NCBI GenBank assembly: GCA_045633005.1
Contig: JAZQXT010000092.1
Span: 1 to 14,235, forward strand
Direction of reading: 5' to 3'
Length of the DNA: 14,235 bases
From: CAG-390 sp045633005
GTDB taxonomy: Bacteria; Bacillota; Clostridia; Oscillospirales; CAG-272
Part shown: in pieces, positions 6,588 to 12,885 of the stretch
How positions within the stretch are numbered: the first letter of the stretch is position 1
How the letters are laid out: every line of letters begins with the position of its first letter
Notes under the pieces: generated by a model
What the model was told of the DNA's origin: nothing
What the model saw: the letters and a program-made list of their open reading frames with translations, nothing else
The model's database searches: none
Position numbers and translations under genes: made by a program

Positions 6588-7877
6588 TTAGTTTTTGGGT
6601 GTGATCTTATCAATACCGCCCATATAAGGACGGAGAGCGACGGGGATGTTTACGCTGCCGTCAGCGCAAAGGTTGTTCTCAAAGAACGCGATGAGCATTC
6701 TGGGGGGAGCAACGACGGTGTTGTTAAGGGTGTGTGCGAAATACTTCTGTCCGCCCTCGCCCTGAACGCGGATCTTGAGTCTGCGCGCCTGCGCGTCACC
6801 GAGGTTCGAGCAGCTGCCGACCTCAAAATACTTCTTCTGACGGGGCGACCAAGCCTCAACGTCAATGCTCTTGACCTTCAGGTCTGCAAGGTCACCCGAG
6901 CAGCACTCAAGCGTGCGCACGGGAATGTCAAGGCTGCGGAAAAGGTCAACGGTGTTCTGCCAGAGCTTGTCAAACCACGCGGGGCTCTCCTCGGGACGGC
7001 AGACAACGATCATTTCCTGTTTTTCAAACTGATGTATACGGTAAACGCCGCGCTCCTCGATGCCGTGCGCGCCCTTCTCCTTGCGGAAGCAGGGGGAGTA
7101 GCTCGTCAGCGTGTAGGGAAGCTTCTCCTCGGGGTTTATCGTGTCGATGAACTTACCTATCATGGAATGCTCGCTCGTGCCGATAAGGTAAAGGTCCTCG
7201 CCCTCTATCTTATACATCATGGACTCCATCTCCGCGAAGCTCATAACGCCCGTTACAACGTCGGAACGGATCATAAAGGGGGGGATGCAGTAGGTAAATC
7301 CGCGGTCTATCATAAAGTCGCGCGCGTAGGAGATAACGGCGGAGTGGATGCGGGCAACGTCACCCATAAGGTAGTAAAAGCCGTTTCCTGCAACGCGGCG
7401 AGCGGCGTCAAGGTCGATGCCGCAGAAGCGCTCGAAGATATCGGTGTGATAGGGTATCTCAAAATCGGGAACTGCGGGCTCGCCGTACTTCTGAACCTCT
7501 ACGTTTTCGCTGTCGTCCTTACCGATCGGAACGCTGGGGTCGATAATGTTGGGGATGACCATCATTATCTTGCGTATCTTTTCCTCGTATTCGGGCTCAA
7601 GTGCCTCAAGCTCGGCAAGGCGTGCGGAGGATGCGGCTACCTGCGCCTTTACCTCGGCGGCTTCGTCGCGCTTGCCCTGCGCCATAAGTGCGCCGATCTG
7701 CTTGGAAAGACGGTTCTTTTCGGCGCGAAGGTCGTTTGCCTCGCTGATGGTGCGACGGTTCTCGGCATCAAGAGCTATCACCTCGTCAACGAGGGCGAGC
7801 TTATGATCCTGAAACTTGTTGCGGATGTTCTGTTTTACGATCTCGGGGTTTTCCCTTAAAAATTTCAAGTCAAGCAT
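6588..7877 (-). CDS. serS: Seryl-tRNA synthetase
   Basis: 429 aa, the usual length. It charges tRNA-Ser with serine via seryl-adenylate and is a class II synthetase dimer. The N-terminal coiled-coil arm spans about 1-110. The core shows GNGFYYLMGDVA (164-175), TSE (234-236) for serine recognition, motif 2 starting FRKEKGAHG at 264 and ending RIHQFEKQE at 288, DVEAWSP (339-345), SCSN (355-358), and motif 3 TLNNTVVAPPRMLIAFFENN (383-402, Arg393, Glu400), then RPYMGG. Motifs 2 and 3 deviate from the common bacterial forms (motif 3 is usually TLNGSGLAVGR), so this belongs to a separate SerS subgroup. The start follows GGAGAAG; the gene has its own consensus promoter, with no room for a T-box leader. 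Confidence 0.97.
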   Translation of the reverse strand: MLDLKFLRENPEIVKQNIRNKFQDHKLALVDEVIALDAENRRTISEANDLRAEKNRLSKQIGALMAQGKRDEAAEVKAQVAASSARLAELEALEPEYEEKIRKIMMVIPNIIDPSVPIGKDDSENVEVQKYGEPAVPDFEIPYHTDIFERFCGIDLDAARRVAGNGFYYLMGDVARIHSAVISYARDFMIDRGFTYCIPPFMIRSDVVTGVMSFAEMESMMYKIEGEDLYLIGTSEHSMIGKFIDTINPEEKLPYTLTSYSPCFRKEKGAHGIEERGVYRIHQFEKQEMIVVCRPEESPAWFDKLWQNTVDLFRSLDIPVRTLECCSGDLADLKVKSIDVEAWSPRQKKYFEVGSCSNLGDAQARRLKIRVQGEGGQKYFAHTLNNTVVAPPRMLIAFFENNLCADGSVNIPVALRPYMGGIDKITPKN

Positions 7878-7909
7878 TAGAAATCTTCTCCATATTATTT
7901 ATATATGTA

Positions 7910-7938
7910 ATTATACCATAGATGCAGATAAATGTCAA
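7910..7938 (-). promoter_or_regulatory. Promoter of serS and the lipoprotein pair
   Basis: Minus strand: TTGACA (7933-7938), 17-base spacer, TATAAT (7910-7915), with TGG just before the -10 (extended -10). The -35 begins 8 bases after the preceding gene's stop, and no terminator separates them, so some read-through is possible. Confidence 0.9.
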
Positions 7939-7945
7939 AGGATTT

Positions 7946-8779
7946 TTACTTGCTTTCGACCATAGCGGCGAATTTTTTTGCTTTTTCGAACGCAAGACGC
8001 ATAAATCCCTCGTAATCGAGGTGCTCGTATATGCGGTGGGTGTCCCTATTGGGTTTTGAATTGCGCGTCAGCTCAAAGGTCAGGGGAGCGGAGTAATTTA
8101 CGCGGTTCAGGCGGTCGGCAATGCCTTGCCAATCCGCAACGCCGTCAAAGGGCATAAGGTGGGAGTCGTCGTGCCACGTCATTTCGGCGGGGTTGGTCAT
8201 ACCCATATTGTCGTCAAGGTGTGTGCAAACGAGGCGGTCTCCGTAAACGGCAGGAACGTCCATTGAGAAGTTGTAGCACATTTCGTGTCCCGTATCCCAG
8301 CAGTAGCCGAGTGCTGAGTGCGTGCCAAGCTCGCGCTTGATAAGCTCAAGATATTCAAAGCCCTCAACGTTCTCAAACGCGACGGTTACGCCGCATTTCT
8401 GCGCCTCGTCAAGCAATCTGCCAAAGCGCTCTATGCCAAGAGAGGTGGGCGTGTGCTTGTCCATACCGATAATGGGGTGGACTACCGCGATCGGAACGTC
8501 GCCCGAGGCGCAGTCACGCACGCAATCGACGAGCATTTTGATAAAATCGTCGCCCGCCTTGCCCTCGTCCCAAACCACGTCAATGCCGCGGAAGGGGGCG
8601 TGGATGGATTGATATATCAATCCGCAATCGGCAATAAGTTGCGCGGTCTTGGGAATGTCCGAGCCGACCTGCCACGTGGTAAAGCAGCCGTCAAAGCCTA
8701 TCTCGGCAAGCACGGGTATCTCGTCCTTCATTTTCAGACCGAAGCCCGCGTCAACGTCAATACAAATTTTGTGCTTCAT
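7946..8779 (-). CDS. Sugar phosphate isomerase/epimerase family TIM-barrel protein
   Basis: 277 aa in the xylose-isomerase-like/AP-endonuclease-2 superfamily. The start at 8779 is preferred over an in-frame ATG at 8824 because AAGGAGAACATT precedes it and the earlier start would overlap the upstream gene. Putative barrel metal ligands and catalytic residues are visible: H60 (SIHAPF), H101 (VVHP), E136 (FENVEG), D162 and H165 (WDTGH), H187 (THLDDN), H203/H207, and E236 (FELTR). The pattern is that of hexulose or inositol isomerase/epimerase-like enzymes; the substrate cannot be read from the sequence. No signal peptide, so cytoplasmic. It follows the VanY gene by 10 bp; its ribosome site overlaps that gene's stop codon, so the two form one transcription unit, although their functions are not obviously linked. 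Confidence 0.88.
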   Translation of the reverse strand: MKHKICIDVDAGFGLKMKDEIPVLAEIGFDGCFTTWQVGSDIPKTAQLIADCGLIYQSIHAPFRGIDVVWDEGKAGDDFIKMLVDCVRDCASGDVPIAVVHPIIGMDKHTPTSLGIERFGRLLDEAQKCGVTVAFENVEGFEYLELIKRELGTHSALGYCWDTGHEMCYNFSMDVPAVYGDRLVCTHLDDNMGMTNPAEMTWHDDSHLMPFDGVADWQGIADRLNRVNYSAPLTFELTRNSKPNRDTHRIYEHLDYEGFMRLAFEKAKKFAAMVESK

Positions 8780-8789
8780 AATGTTCTCC

Positions 8790-9764
8790 TTATTGTGCTT
8801 TTTGCTCTGCCAGCCATTCCTCAAAGCATATGCCGCGGCTCATTATCTCGGTGGCGACCTCAACTCCGACGTAGCGGTAGTGCCACGGCTCGTAGATGAT
8901 GCCCGTTACGTCCGTCTTGTCGGCGGGGAAACGCAGGATAAAGCCGTATTTGTGACAGTTATCAATGAGCCATTGCTGGCGTATTTTCGTTTTTTGAGCG
9001 TCGAGGTTGTAGTGCTTGTTACAGCAAACTATGTCAATGGCAAGACCGAGCTGATGCTCGCTCGTGCCCGGGATGGCAACTTCCTTGGCGGCAAGTCTGT
9101 ACGCCTCCTCGTCGCTGATGCCGGGCTTCGCCTTTTTGATCTTGTTTATCTTGTTGTTGAAAAGCCCTTCCTGCGTTTCCTGCGAGCGGAAGCCCGAGCA
9201 AACGAGCGGCTTTCCGGTGCAACCGTCGGAAACGGTCTTGTTTGCTTCGTAGCAATCGTTAATCATCTGCTTTAGCGGCTCGGCGATTCTCGTGTCCACC
9301 TGCTTGCCGTTTACCTTCGTAAGCTTTATCGCGGAGATGTATTCGAGCGAGAGCTTGTTCCACGGATTTACGAGCGTCAGATACCACGCGTCAAGGTCGT
9401 ATGTGGGCTTTGGCGGCGTGGGTACGGTAGTATCGGGAACGGTGGTGTCGGGTACGGTAGTGTCAGGTACTGTAGTATCAGGTACGGTGGTGTCGGGTGG
9501 CTCGGTTTCAAAATGCGCCGTATCGGAATCGGTCACATTGGGATTATTTATTTGATTTCCCTCCGAAGTGTCAGGTACTGCGGTGTCGGGTGTCACGGTT
9601 GGCTCTGCAAGAACCGACGAGGTGTCGGGTGCGGTGGTGTCACCGCCATTTCGCGGTAACATCTGAAAGATAAATATTGCGATAGTTCCGATAAGACACA
9701 CAAACAAAAGCACTATGAAAAAGCGCGTCACCTGCGCCGCGGCGCTGTTTTTTCTTTTGCTCAT
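8790..9764 (-). CDS. Membrane-anchored D-alanyl-D-alanine carboxypeptidase, VanY/M15B family
   Basis: 324 aa. A short basic N-terminus, one transmembrane segment (about 14-36), a Thr/Pro/Asp-rich extracellular stalk (about 40-118) with five PDTTV units (90-114), and a C-terminal peptidase domain. The zinc site is complete: H237 and D244 in SEHQLGLAIDI, H295 in EPWHYRYVG with catalytic Glu292, plus the substrate-binding SGFRS (190-194) and YGFILRFP (273-280). The family removes the terminal D-Ala from peptidoglycan stem peptides; outside glycopeptide resistance clusters it is a cell-wall trimming enzyme, and nothing nearby (no vanS/R/H/A) suggests resistance. The start follows AGGAG. First gene of a two-gene unit with the TIM-barrel protein. 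Confidence 0.93.
   Translation of the reverse strand: MSKRKNSAAAQVTRFFIVLLFVCLIGTIAIFIFQMLPRNGGDTTAPDTSSVLAEPTVTPDTAVPDTSEGNQINNPNVTDSDTAHFETEPPDTTVPDTTVPDTTVPDTTVPDTTVPTPPKPTYDLDAWYLTLVNPWNKLSLEYISAIKLTKVNGKQVDTRIAEPLKQMINDCYEANKTVSDGCTGKPLVCSGFRSQETQEGLFNNKINKIKKAKPGISDEEAYRLAAKEVAIPGTSEHQLGLAIDIVCCNKHYNLDAQKTKIRQQWLIDNCHKYGFILRFPADKTDVTGIIYEPWHYRYVGVEVATEIMSRGICFEEWLAEQKAQ
9423..9497 (-). repeat. 15-bp coding minisatellite in the VanY stalk
   Basis: Five tandem 15-bp units encoding PDTTV (residues 90-114). Units differ at synonymous positions (GTATCGGG, GTGTCGGG, GTGTCAGG, GTATCAGG variants), so they are not recent perfect copies, but the length could still vary by slippage. Confidence 0.9.
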
Positions 9765-9800
9765 TTCGACATCTCCTTTTTTAGATACTTATACATAATT

Positions 9801-9829
9801 AGAATACCACATTTTCGCTGATAATTCAA
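9801..9829 (-). promoter_or_regulatory. Promoter of the VanY-isomerase operon
   Basis: Minus strand: TTGAAT (9824-9829), 17-base spacer, TATTCT (9801-9806), with TGG before the -10. Weaker than the other promoters in this window. Confidence 0.75.
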
Positions 9830-9860
9830 GGTGATTTTTCAATTTAATGGTGGAAAAGTG

Positions 9861-10131
9861 AAAACGCTTCGCGTTTTTACAGTGATATTCGCCCTTCGGG
9901 CGAGACGGCTGAGTGATATTGCGCCGTTGGCGCAGTGATATATTTTGCTTCGCAAAATGTGAATGCGGCGCAAAAAGCATTAAATAAAACAAAAAAGTGG
10001 CTGAAGCCGCGGCTTCAACCACTTTTTTACCTTAATATTTGCCGTAAGGCAAATATATCATTCATCATACGCGAAGCGTATATCATATTTGGCGTGAGCC
10101 AAATATATCATTAAAAACGCGAAGCGTTTTT
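9861..10131. repeat. Second symmetric hairpin array, RTGATAT linker, around a terminator
   Basis: Left half (plus orientation): palindromes AAAACGC/GCGTTTT (9861-9877), TCGCCC/GGGCGA (9889-9903), TGCGCC/GGCGCA (9920-9934), ATTTTGC/GCAAAAT (9942-9958), separated by three exact AGTGATAT linkers (9881, 9912, 9934). Right half is inverted: ATATTTGCC/GGCAAATAT (10035-10056), ATACGC/GCGTAT (10067-10081), ATATTTGGC/GCCAAATAT (10085-10106), AAAAACGC/GCGTTTTT (10113-10131), separated by ATATCAT(T) at 10055, 10080 and 10105. Left loops are TTC or GTT, right loops GAA, GTAA or GTGA. The outermost hairpin is the same in both halves, in opposite orientation. The array lies between the VanY promoter and the GH43 stop. 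Confidence 0.82.
9991..10028. terminator. Bidirectional terminator at the centre of the second array
   Basis: AAAAAAGTGG, an inner stem TGAAGCC/GGCTTCA with a GC loop, and CCACTTTTTT. The pairs GTGG/CCAC and TGAAGCC/GGCTTCA are separated by one C-A mismatch, and A and T runs flank both sides. It would end GH43 read-through on the minus strand. Confidence 0.85.
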
Positions 10132-10134
10132 TCG

Positions 10135-10971
10135 TCAGAATTTCATAAAGCAGGCGCGTTCCTTGTCCGCGTCGTTGGGCGCGTGCATGGATATCATCCT
10201 CTCGCCCTCAAGCGTGGTAAAGAGCATTGCGTGTCCGCCGCTGAAATTGTAAAGCCCCTCGCGGTGCGTCCACTTGCCGCGGATGGAGTCGCTTTCGGCG
10301 ATGAATATCTGGTATTTCTTGTTTCCTATGCTCGACCACATCATTTTCAGCACGCCGTCCTCGGTGAACAAAAACGGGCCGTCGGTTATGTATTTTCCGC
10401 TTCCAGTGCCCTTTATCTCCGAAACGTTCGGGTTGTCGGATGCGCGGAAGAGCATAAAGGGTTCTTCAACGGGGCGCGAGAGGTCGCGCGCCAGCTTCAC
10501 AGCCCAGATCTCGCCGTTCTTTATCTGCGTCCACTCGTGGCAGAATACCATATAAGGCTCGCCGTCCTCGATGTAGAGCGTGCCGTCAAGGCATTCCCAA
10601 TCGGCAGGGGTTCTCGCCTCGTCGGAAACGGGAACGAACTCGCCGTCGGGCGTGTCGCACACGAATATCATCGTCGCGCGGTGCGCAGTGTCGCTTTTCA
10701 TACTGCCGAAAAGGTAGTATTTTCCGCCGTAAACGTGCACCTCAGCCGCCCAATAGTCGCGCGTAGCCCAAAGTCCGAGCTTCTCGCCGTCAACTACGAC
10801 TTTCGGCTCTTCAAAGCTTTCAAGGTCGTAGCTCTTGTAGACGGAAAATGAGCTTCTTGCCGCAAGGCTGCCGTCGTTCAGCGCGGTAGTGCCGTACATA
10901 TAGTAGCATTTGTTTTCGCGGTCGGTCAGTATAAACGGATCGCGTATACGGATATCTTCTTTTTTAAGCAT
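10135..10971 (-). CDS. Glycoside hydrolase family 43-like protein
   Basis: 278 aa, a single five-bladed beta-propeller of the GH43 type, without signal peptide, so probably intracellular and acting on imported oligosaccharides (xylo- or arabino-type). The first catalytic Asp is D11 (RDPFIL). WAAEVH (74-79), LDGTLYIEDGEPYMVF (128-143, D129) and TDGPFLF (196-202) follow the usual blade order, and GGH (245-247) matches the central histidine region. In the third motif the family often has EGPF, with Glu as acid; here it is Asp197-Gly-Pro-Phe. I recall TDGPF as common in one GH43 branch, but the acid is then not certain. Start at 10971 follows AGGAG. Own promoter at 11012-11040; the last array hairpin lies four bases after the stop and is followed by T5, so it can act as terminator. 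Confidence 0.85.
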   Translation of the reverse strand: MLKKEDIRIRDPFILTDRENKCYYMYGTTALNDGSLAARSSFSVYKSYDLESFEEPKVVVDGEKLGLWATRDYWAAEVHVYGGKYYLFGSMKSDTAHRATMIFVCDTPDGEFVPVSDEARTPADWECLDGTLYIEDGEPYMVFCHEWTQIKNGEIWAVKLARDLSRPVEEPFMLFRASDNPNVSEIKGTGSGKYITDGPFLFTEDGVLKMMWSSIGNKKYQIFIAESDSIRGKWTHREGLYNFSGGHAMLFTTLEGERMISMHAPNDADKERACFMKF

Positions 10972-10986
10972 GGCGTTCTCCTTTTT

Positions 10987-11000
10987 GCCCGCACGCGGGC
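10987..11000 (-). promoter_or_regulatory. GC hairpin in the GH43 5' leader
   Basis: GCCCGC-AC-GCGGGC, a perfect 6-bp palindrome between the promoter and the AGGAG ribosome site. It could be an operator for a sugar-responsive repressor or a small leader hairpin; the sequence alone does not decide. Confidence 0.4.
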
Positions 11001-11011
11001 GCGTTTGCTAT

Positions 11012-11040
11012 ATTATACCATATTTTCGGTAGAAAATCAA
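11012..11040 (-). promoter_or_regulatory. Promoter of the GH43 gene
   Basis: Minus strand: TTGATT (11035-11040), 17-base spacer, TATAAT (11012-11017) preceded by TGG. Confidence 0.85.
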
Positions 11041-11090
11041 CGGTGAACGGGAAATTTGAGAAATGATCGGATTTTGCGGGGAAGGCGGGA

Positions 11091-11114
11091 AATGCGAACA
11101 TAGTCCCAAGCCGC
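11091..11114 (+). repeat. 24-bp intergenic repeat, copy 1
   Basis: Starts AATGCGAACATAG and ends CCAAGCCGC. It is identical over 24 bases to 12960-12983, in the same orientation. It is followed by a GCGGTG-x-CGC stretch and then an A-run leading into the terminator at 11128-11166, a layout shared with copy 2. Confidence 0.85.
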
Positions 11115-11127
11115 GGTGACGCGGACA

Positions 11128-11166
11128 AAAAAGCAAGGACAGCAGAAAGTGCAATCCTTGCTTTTT
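11128..11166. terminator. Intrinsic terminator of the AT-rich module
   Basis: AAAAAGCAAGGA (11128-11139) pairs perfectly with TCCTTGCTTTTT (11155-11166), with a 15-base loop. On the minus strand, the direction of the two ORFs that precede it, the run of T follows the stem. Confidence 0.85.
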
Positions 11167-11237
11167 GTGTTTAGCGACCGAAAAAGATGATATCTATACA
11201 GAGGTCACGATAACATATACTTGGTGCATATCAAGTA

Positions 11238-11399
11238 TTATGCGCGCTTAATATCTCTAACTTTATAATTAGGATATTTAGCCATAAATCTTGCCAAAGC
11301 AATTGATTCAGTGGTAGCACGAACAATTGTTGTACCGCGATTATGGTAAACCTTCCACGCTACCGCATTACCCTCGGAACATGTAAATCCATCATACAT
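11238..11399 (-). CDS. Small protein, 53 aa, unknown
   Basis: ATG at 11399, stop TAA at 11238. A strong ribosome site (AGGAGG, seven bases before the start) supports translation. The sequence begins MYDGFTCSEGNAVAWKVYHN and ends YKVRDIKRA; it has one cysteine, is basic towards the end, and has no signal peptide or membrane segment. The middle (TTIVRATTESIALARFMAKYP) may form a strand followed by a helix. It lies 19 bp after the 267-aa ORF and is followed by the terminator at 11128-11166, so it is the last gene of a two-gene unit. I do not recognise the family. Confidence 0.72.
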   Translation of the reverse strand: MYDGFTCSEGNAVAWKVYHNRGTTIVRATTESIALARFMAKYPNYKVRDIKRA

Positions 11400-11418
11400 A
11401 TTGTTTTACCTCCTATAA

Positions 11419-12222
11419 TTATTCACATTCATTATATTTTTCTTCAAAAAGAATTTTGTATTTTTCTTTTGATGCAAGCTCTATGCATTTTTTATAGAAT
11501 TCTTTAGGCGTTCTAATAGTGCCTAAATCGTTTAAATATGTTTCTTTTGAAAAAATCCAAGGGTTTTCGGAGATGATTTCTTTGTTTGAACCGCTGAATG
11601 CGCCGAGCCAAATTAATATGTCTGACCACAACATATATTTGTCATCCCAAGAACCCTGAGAATCGTTTTCTAACTCAAAACAATTAAAGTTTTTAACATA
11701 AATTAATGCTGGGTTTTTATCTACGGAAACAATTTCTTCCGGCGCAAAAGCCGGTTCTATTGATTGGTACTCTCCGTCATCATCGATATAAAAAGGTTGG
11801 GCTTGTATAGATAAAACATTGACTAACAGGTTTATTGGACCAACGAATTTTAATGCTTGAACATCAATTGCATCGGCAAGCTTTTCAAAATAGACGGAAG
11901 GTATTTTTGCACCATTATGAATCACAGAAACGAAAACATTAAAGTCATACTTGGAATATTTTGATTCGTGTTCTTTTTTTATTGTTTCTTCCAAAAGATA
12001 GTTTTGAGCAGTTATATATTCGTTATATGTTTTTATACCATCTTCAGAACCGAACCACTGTAAACTTTTACCATCAGGATCAAATCTATTTGCTTCTTCT
12101 TGACGTCTTTTTTCTTCTTCTTCTTGACGTCTTTTTTCTTCTTCTTGTTTTTGGATTACCTGCTGAACTACTTGATCTTTTGCATCATTAATAATACCCT
12201 TAACTTTGTCAAACAATCCCAT
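11419..12222 (-). CDS. Unknown 267-aa protein with N-terminal coiled coil
   Basis: Not recognised. The N-terminus (MGLFDKVKGIINDAKDQVVQ) is amphipathic, of the kind seen in peripheral membrane or filament-associated proteins. Residues about 21-45 form a charged coiled coil with two EEEKRRQE-like heptad units. The rest (46-267) is a globular, acidic domain with many aromatics, including PFYIDDDGEYQSIEPAFAPEE, a Trp-rich WSDILIWLGAF segment, and a C-terminal Lys/Glu helix. No signal peptide, membrane segment or known catalytic motif is visible. The start follows AGGAGAAAAACTT. Transcribed from TTGACT-17-TATAAT (12289-12317), which overlaps the XRE operators, so probably repressed by the divergent XRE protein. 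Codon use is A/T-rich, suggesting transfer. Confidence 0.85.
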   Translation of the reverse strand: MGLFDKVKGIINDAKDQVVQQVIQKQEEEKRRQEEEEKRRQEEANRFDPDGKSLQWFGSEDGIKTYNEYITAQNYLLEETIKKEHESKYSKYDFNVFVSVIHNGAKIPSVYFEKLADAIDVQALKFVGPINLLVNVLSIQAQPFYIDDDGEYQSIEPAFAPEEIVSVDKNPALIYVKNFNCFELENDSQGSWDDKYMLWSDILIWLGAFSGSNKEIISENPWIFSKETYLNDLGTIRTPKEFYKKCIELASKEKYKILFEEKYNECE

Positions 12223-12260
12223 AAGTTTTTCTCCTTTGTTGATTATGTCTCAACCGTTTT

Positions 12261-12289
12261 TATAAATATCCCAAAATGGGATATTTATA
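12261..12289. promoter_or_regulatory. Operator 1 (13-bp perfect inverted repeat)
   Basis: Arms TATAAATATCCCA (12261-12273) and its reverse complement (12277-12289) around AAA. The core ATCCCAAAATGGGAT (12268-12282) has the form ATnCCA-N3-TGGnAT, shared with operator 2. It begins just downstream of the minus-strand -10 box. Confidence 0.75.
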
Positions 12290-12291
12290 TT

Positions 12292-12306
12292 ATACCACTT
12301 TGGTAT
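12292..12306. promoter_or_regulatory. Operator 2, covering both -10 regions
   Basis: ATACCACTTTGGTAT, with the same ATnCCA-N3-TGGnAT form as operator 1 and centred 24 bp from it. The palindrome extends to 9-bp arms (12289-12297, 12301-12309) whose outer parts are the -10 boxes of the two divergent promoters. Confidence 0.72.
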
Positions 12307-12309
12307 AAT
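12301..12309 (+). promoter_or_regulatory. Extended -10 promoter of the xre gene
   Basis: TGGTATAAT (TGn plus TATAAT). No good -35 hexamer is present 16-18 bases upstream, which is typical of extended -10 promoters. Confidence 0.7.
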
Positions 12310-12343
12310 GAAGTCAAGAGGTTTAAGAAAAAAGGAGAAGAAA

Positions 12344-12544
12344 ATGGAATTTAGGCTCAAAAAACTTCGAAACGAGAAGAATATATCCCAACTAAAGCTC
12401 GCTCTTGACTTAAATATGAACCAAAATACCATATCGCGATATGAAAATCTCGAAAGAGAGGCGGATTACGAAACCCTCATAAAGTTCGCTGATTATTTTG
12501 ATGTGTCGCTTGATTATTTACTTGGAAGAACTGAAAATAAATAA
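12344..12544 (+). CDS. XRE-family helix-turn-helix transcriptional regulator
   Basis: 66 aa, essentially only the HTH domain. The start at 12344 is chosen because AAGGAG (12332-12337) precedes it; an upstream in-frame start at 12308 would begin in the promoter -10. The Cro/CI-type HTH runs from LKKLRNEKNISQLKLALDLN to NQNTISRYENLE (about 5-36), followed by the YFDVSLDYLLGRTEN ending typical of Firmicutes phage-type repressors. It is divergent from the 267-aa ORF, with two matching operators over both promoters, so it probably represses itself and the neighbour. No ligand-binding or protease-sensitive domain is present, so a partner must relieve repression if it is inducible. Confidence 0.93.
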   Translation: MEFRLKKLRNEKNISQLKLALDLNMNQNTISRYENLEREADYETLIKFADYFDVSLDYLLGRTENK

Positions 12545-12585
12545 AGACCTTTATGAACTTAATTTACACATAAAGGTCTTTTATA
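12543..12585 (+). terminator. Intrinsic terminator of xre
   Basis: A 13-bp perfect stem AAAGACCTTTATG (12543-12555) / CATAAAGGTCTTT (12569-12581), 13-base loop, then TATATTT. Its left arm begins inside the xre stop codon. Confidence 0.82.
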
Positions 12586-12885
12586 TTTGAATTTCTATCT
12601 TTTTATCGTTGATTGCATACGCCTTTTAAATAATATTGTAAGCGTATTGCTCGTGCTCGGTTTGAGGTGGATTTTCGAGAAATGACATTTTGCATTTGAA
12701 TAGAGTTAGTTTTACTTGATAGTAGTGTAATAAATTTGGTTTTGACATTTCTGCGCTCTTTTCGGGTAATAACGCCAGTATACCGAAAGAGGATGAAAAT
12801 GCAAGAAAAGTTTTTGAAATTTATTTGTTGAGATTATTATAACATAAATTCAAAAAAATGTAAAGGAAAAATTATGCTTGGCAAT
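12586..12885. other. AT-rich intergenic stretch without a supported gene
   Basis: About 300 bases with no credible ORF. Two imperfect hairpins are visible: ATACGC/GCGTAT (12617-12622 with 12642-12647) and CTCTTT-T-CGG/CCGAAAGAG (12756-12791, one bulge). A TTGACA at 12742 has no good -10 at 17 bases (TAATAA at 19). It may be remnant DNA. Confidence 0.5.

Larger units (their letters stand above)
12289..12317 (-). promoter_or_regulatory. Promoter of the 267-aa ORF
   Basis: Minus strand: TTGACT (12312-12317), 17-base spacer, TATAAT (12289-12294). Confidence 0.82.
11222..12600. other. AT-rich accessory module (two minus-strand ORFs plus divergent XRE regulator)
   Basis: Base composition drops sharply relative to both sides: Asn, Lys, Ile codons are mostly A/T-ending, whereas neighbours prefer G/C-ending codons. 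The AT-rich stretch continues without genes to about 12885. The 24-bp repeat copies at 11091 and 12960 flank it in direct orientation, and tRNA-Gln is at its right side. This is consistent with a transferred block, though no integrase, transposase or clear target-site duplication is visible. Confidence 0.6.

Noticed and set aside
5524..6591. 355-aa plus-strand open frame over lipoprotein B
   Set aside because: Shadow of a real minus-strand gene with ribosome site and signal peptide; the Gly/Val/Ala-rich translation is typical of antisense frames.
6732..7859. 375-aa plus-strand open frame over serS
   Set aside because: Antisense to an unmistakable seryl-tRNA synthetase.
7878..7945. T-box riboswitch before serS
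   Set aside because: Only about 30 bases lie between the expected transcription start and the start codon, and there is no specifier stem, T-box sequence or antiterminator.
8790..9764. Glycopeptide-resistance determinant
   Set aside because: The VanY-type enzyme stands alone with a sugar isomerase-like gene; no vanHAX or vanRS genes are present, so a housekeeping wall role is more likely.
12793..12831. 12-codon open frame following a small hairpin
   Set aside because: Too short, no proper promoter spacing (19 bases), no leader-peptide signature or downstream gene to regulate.
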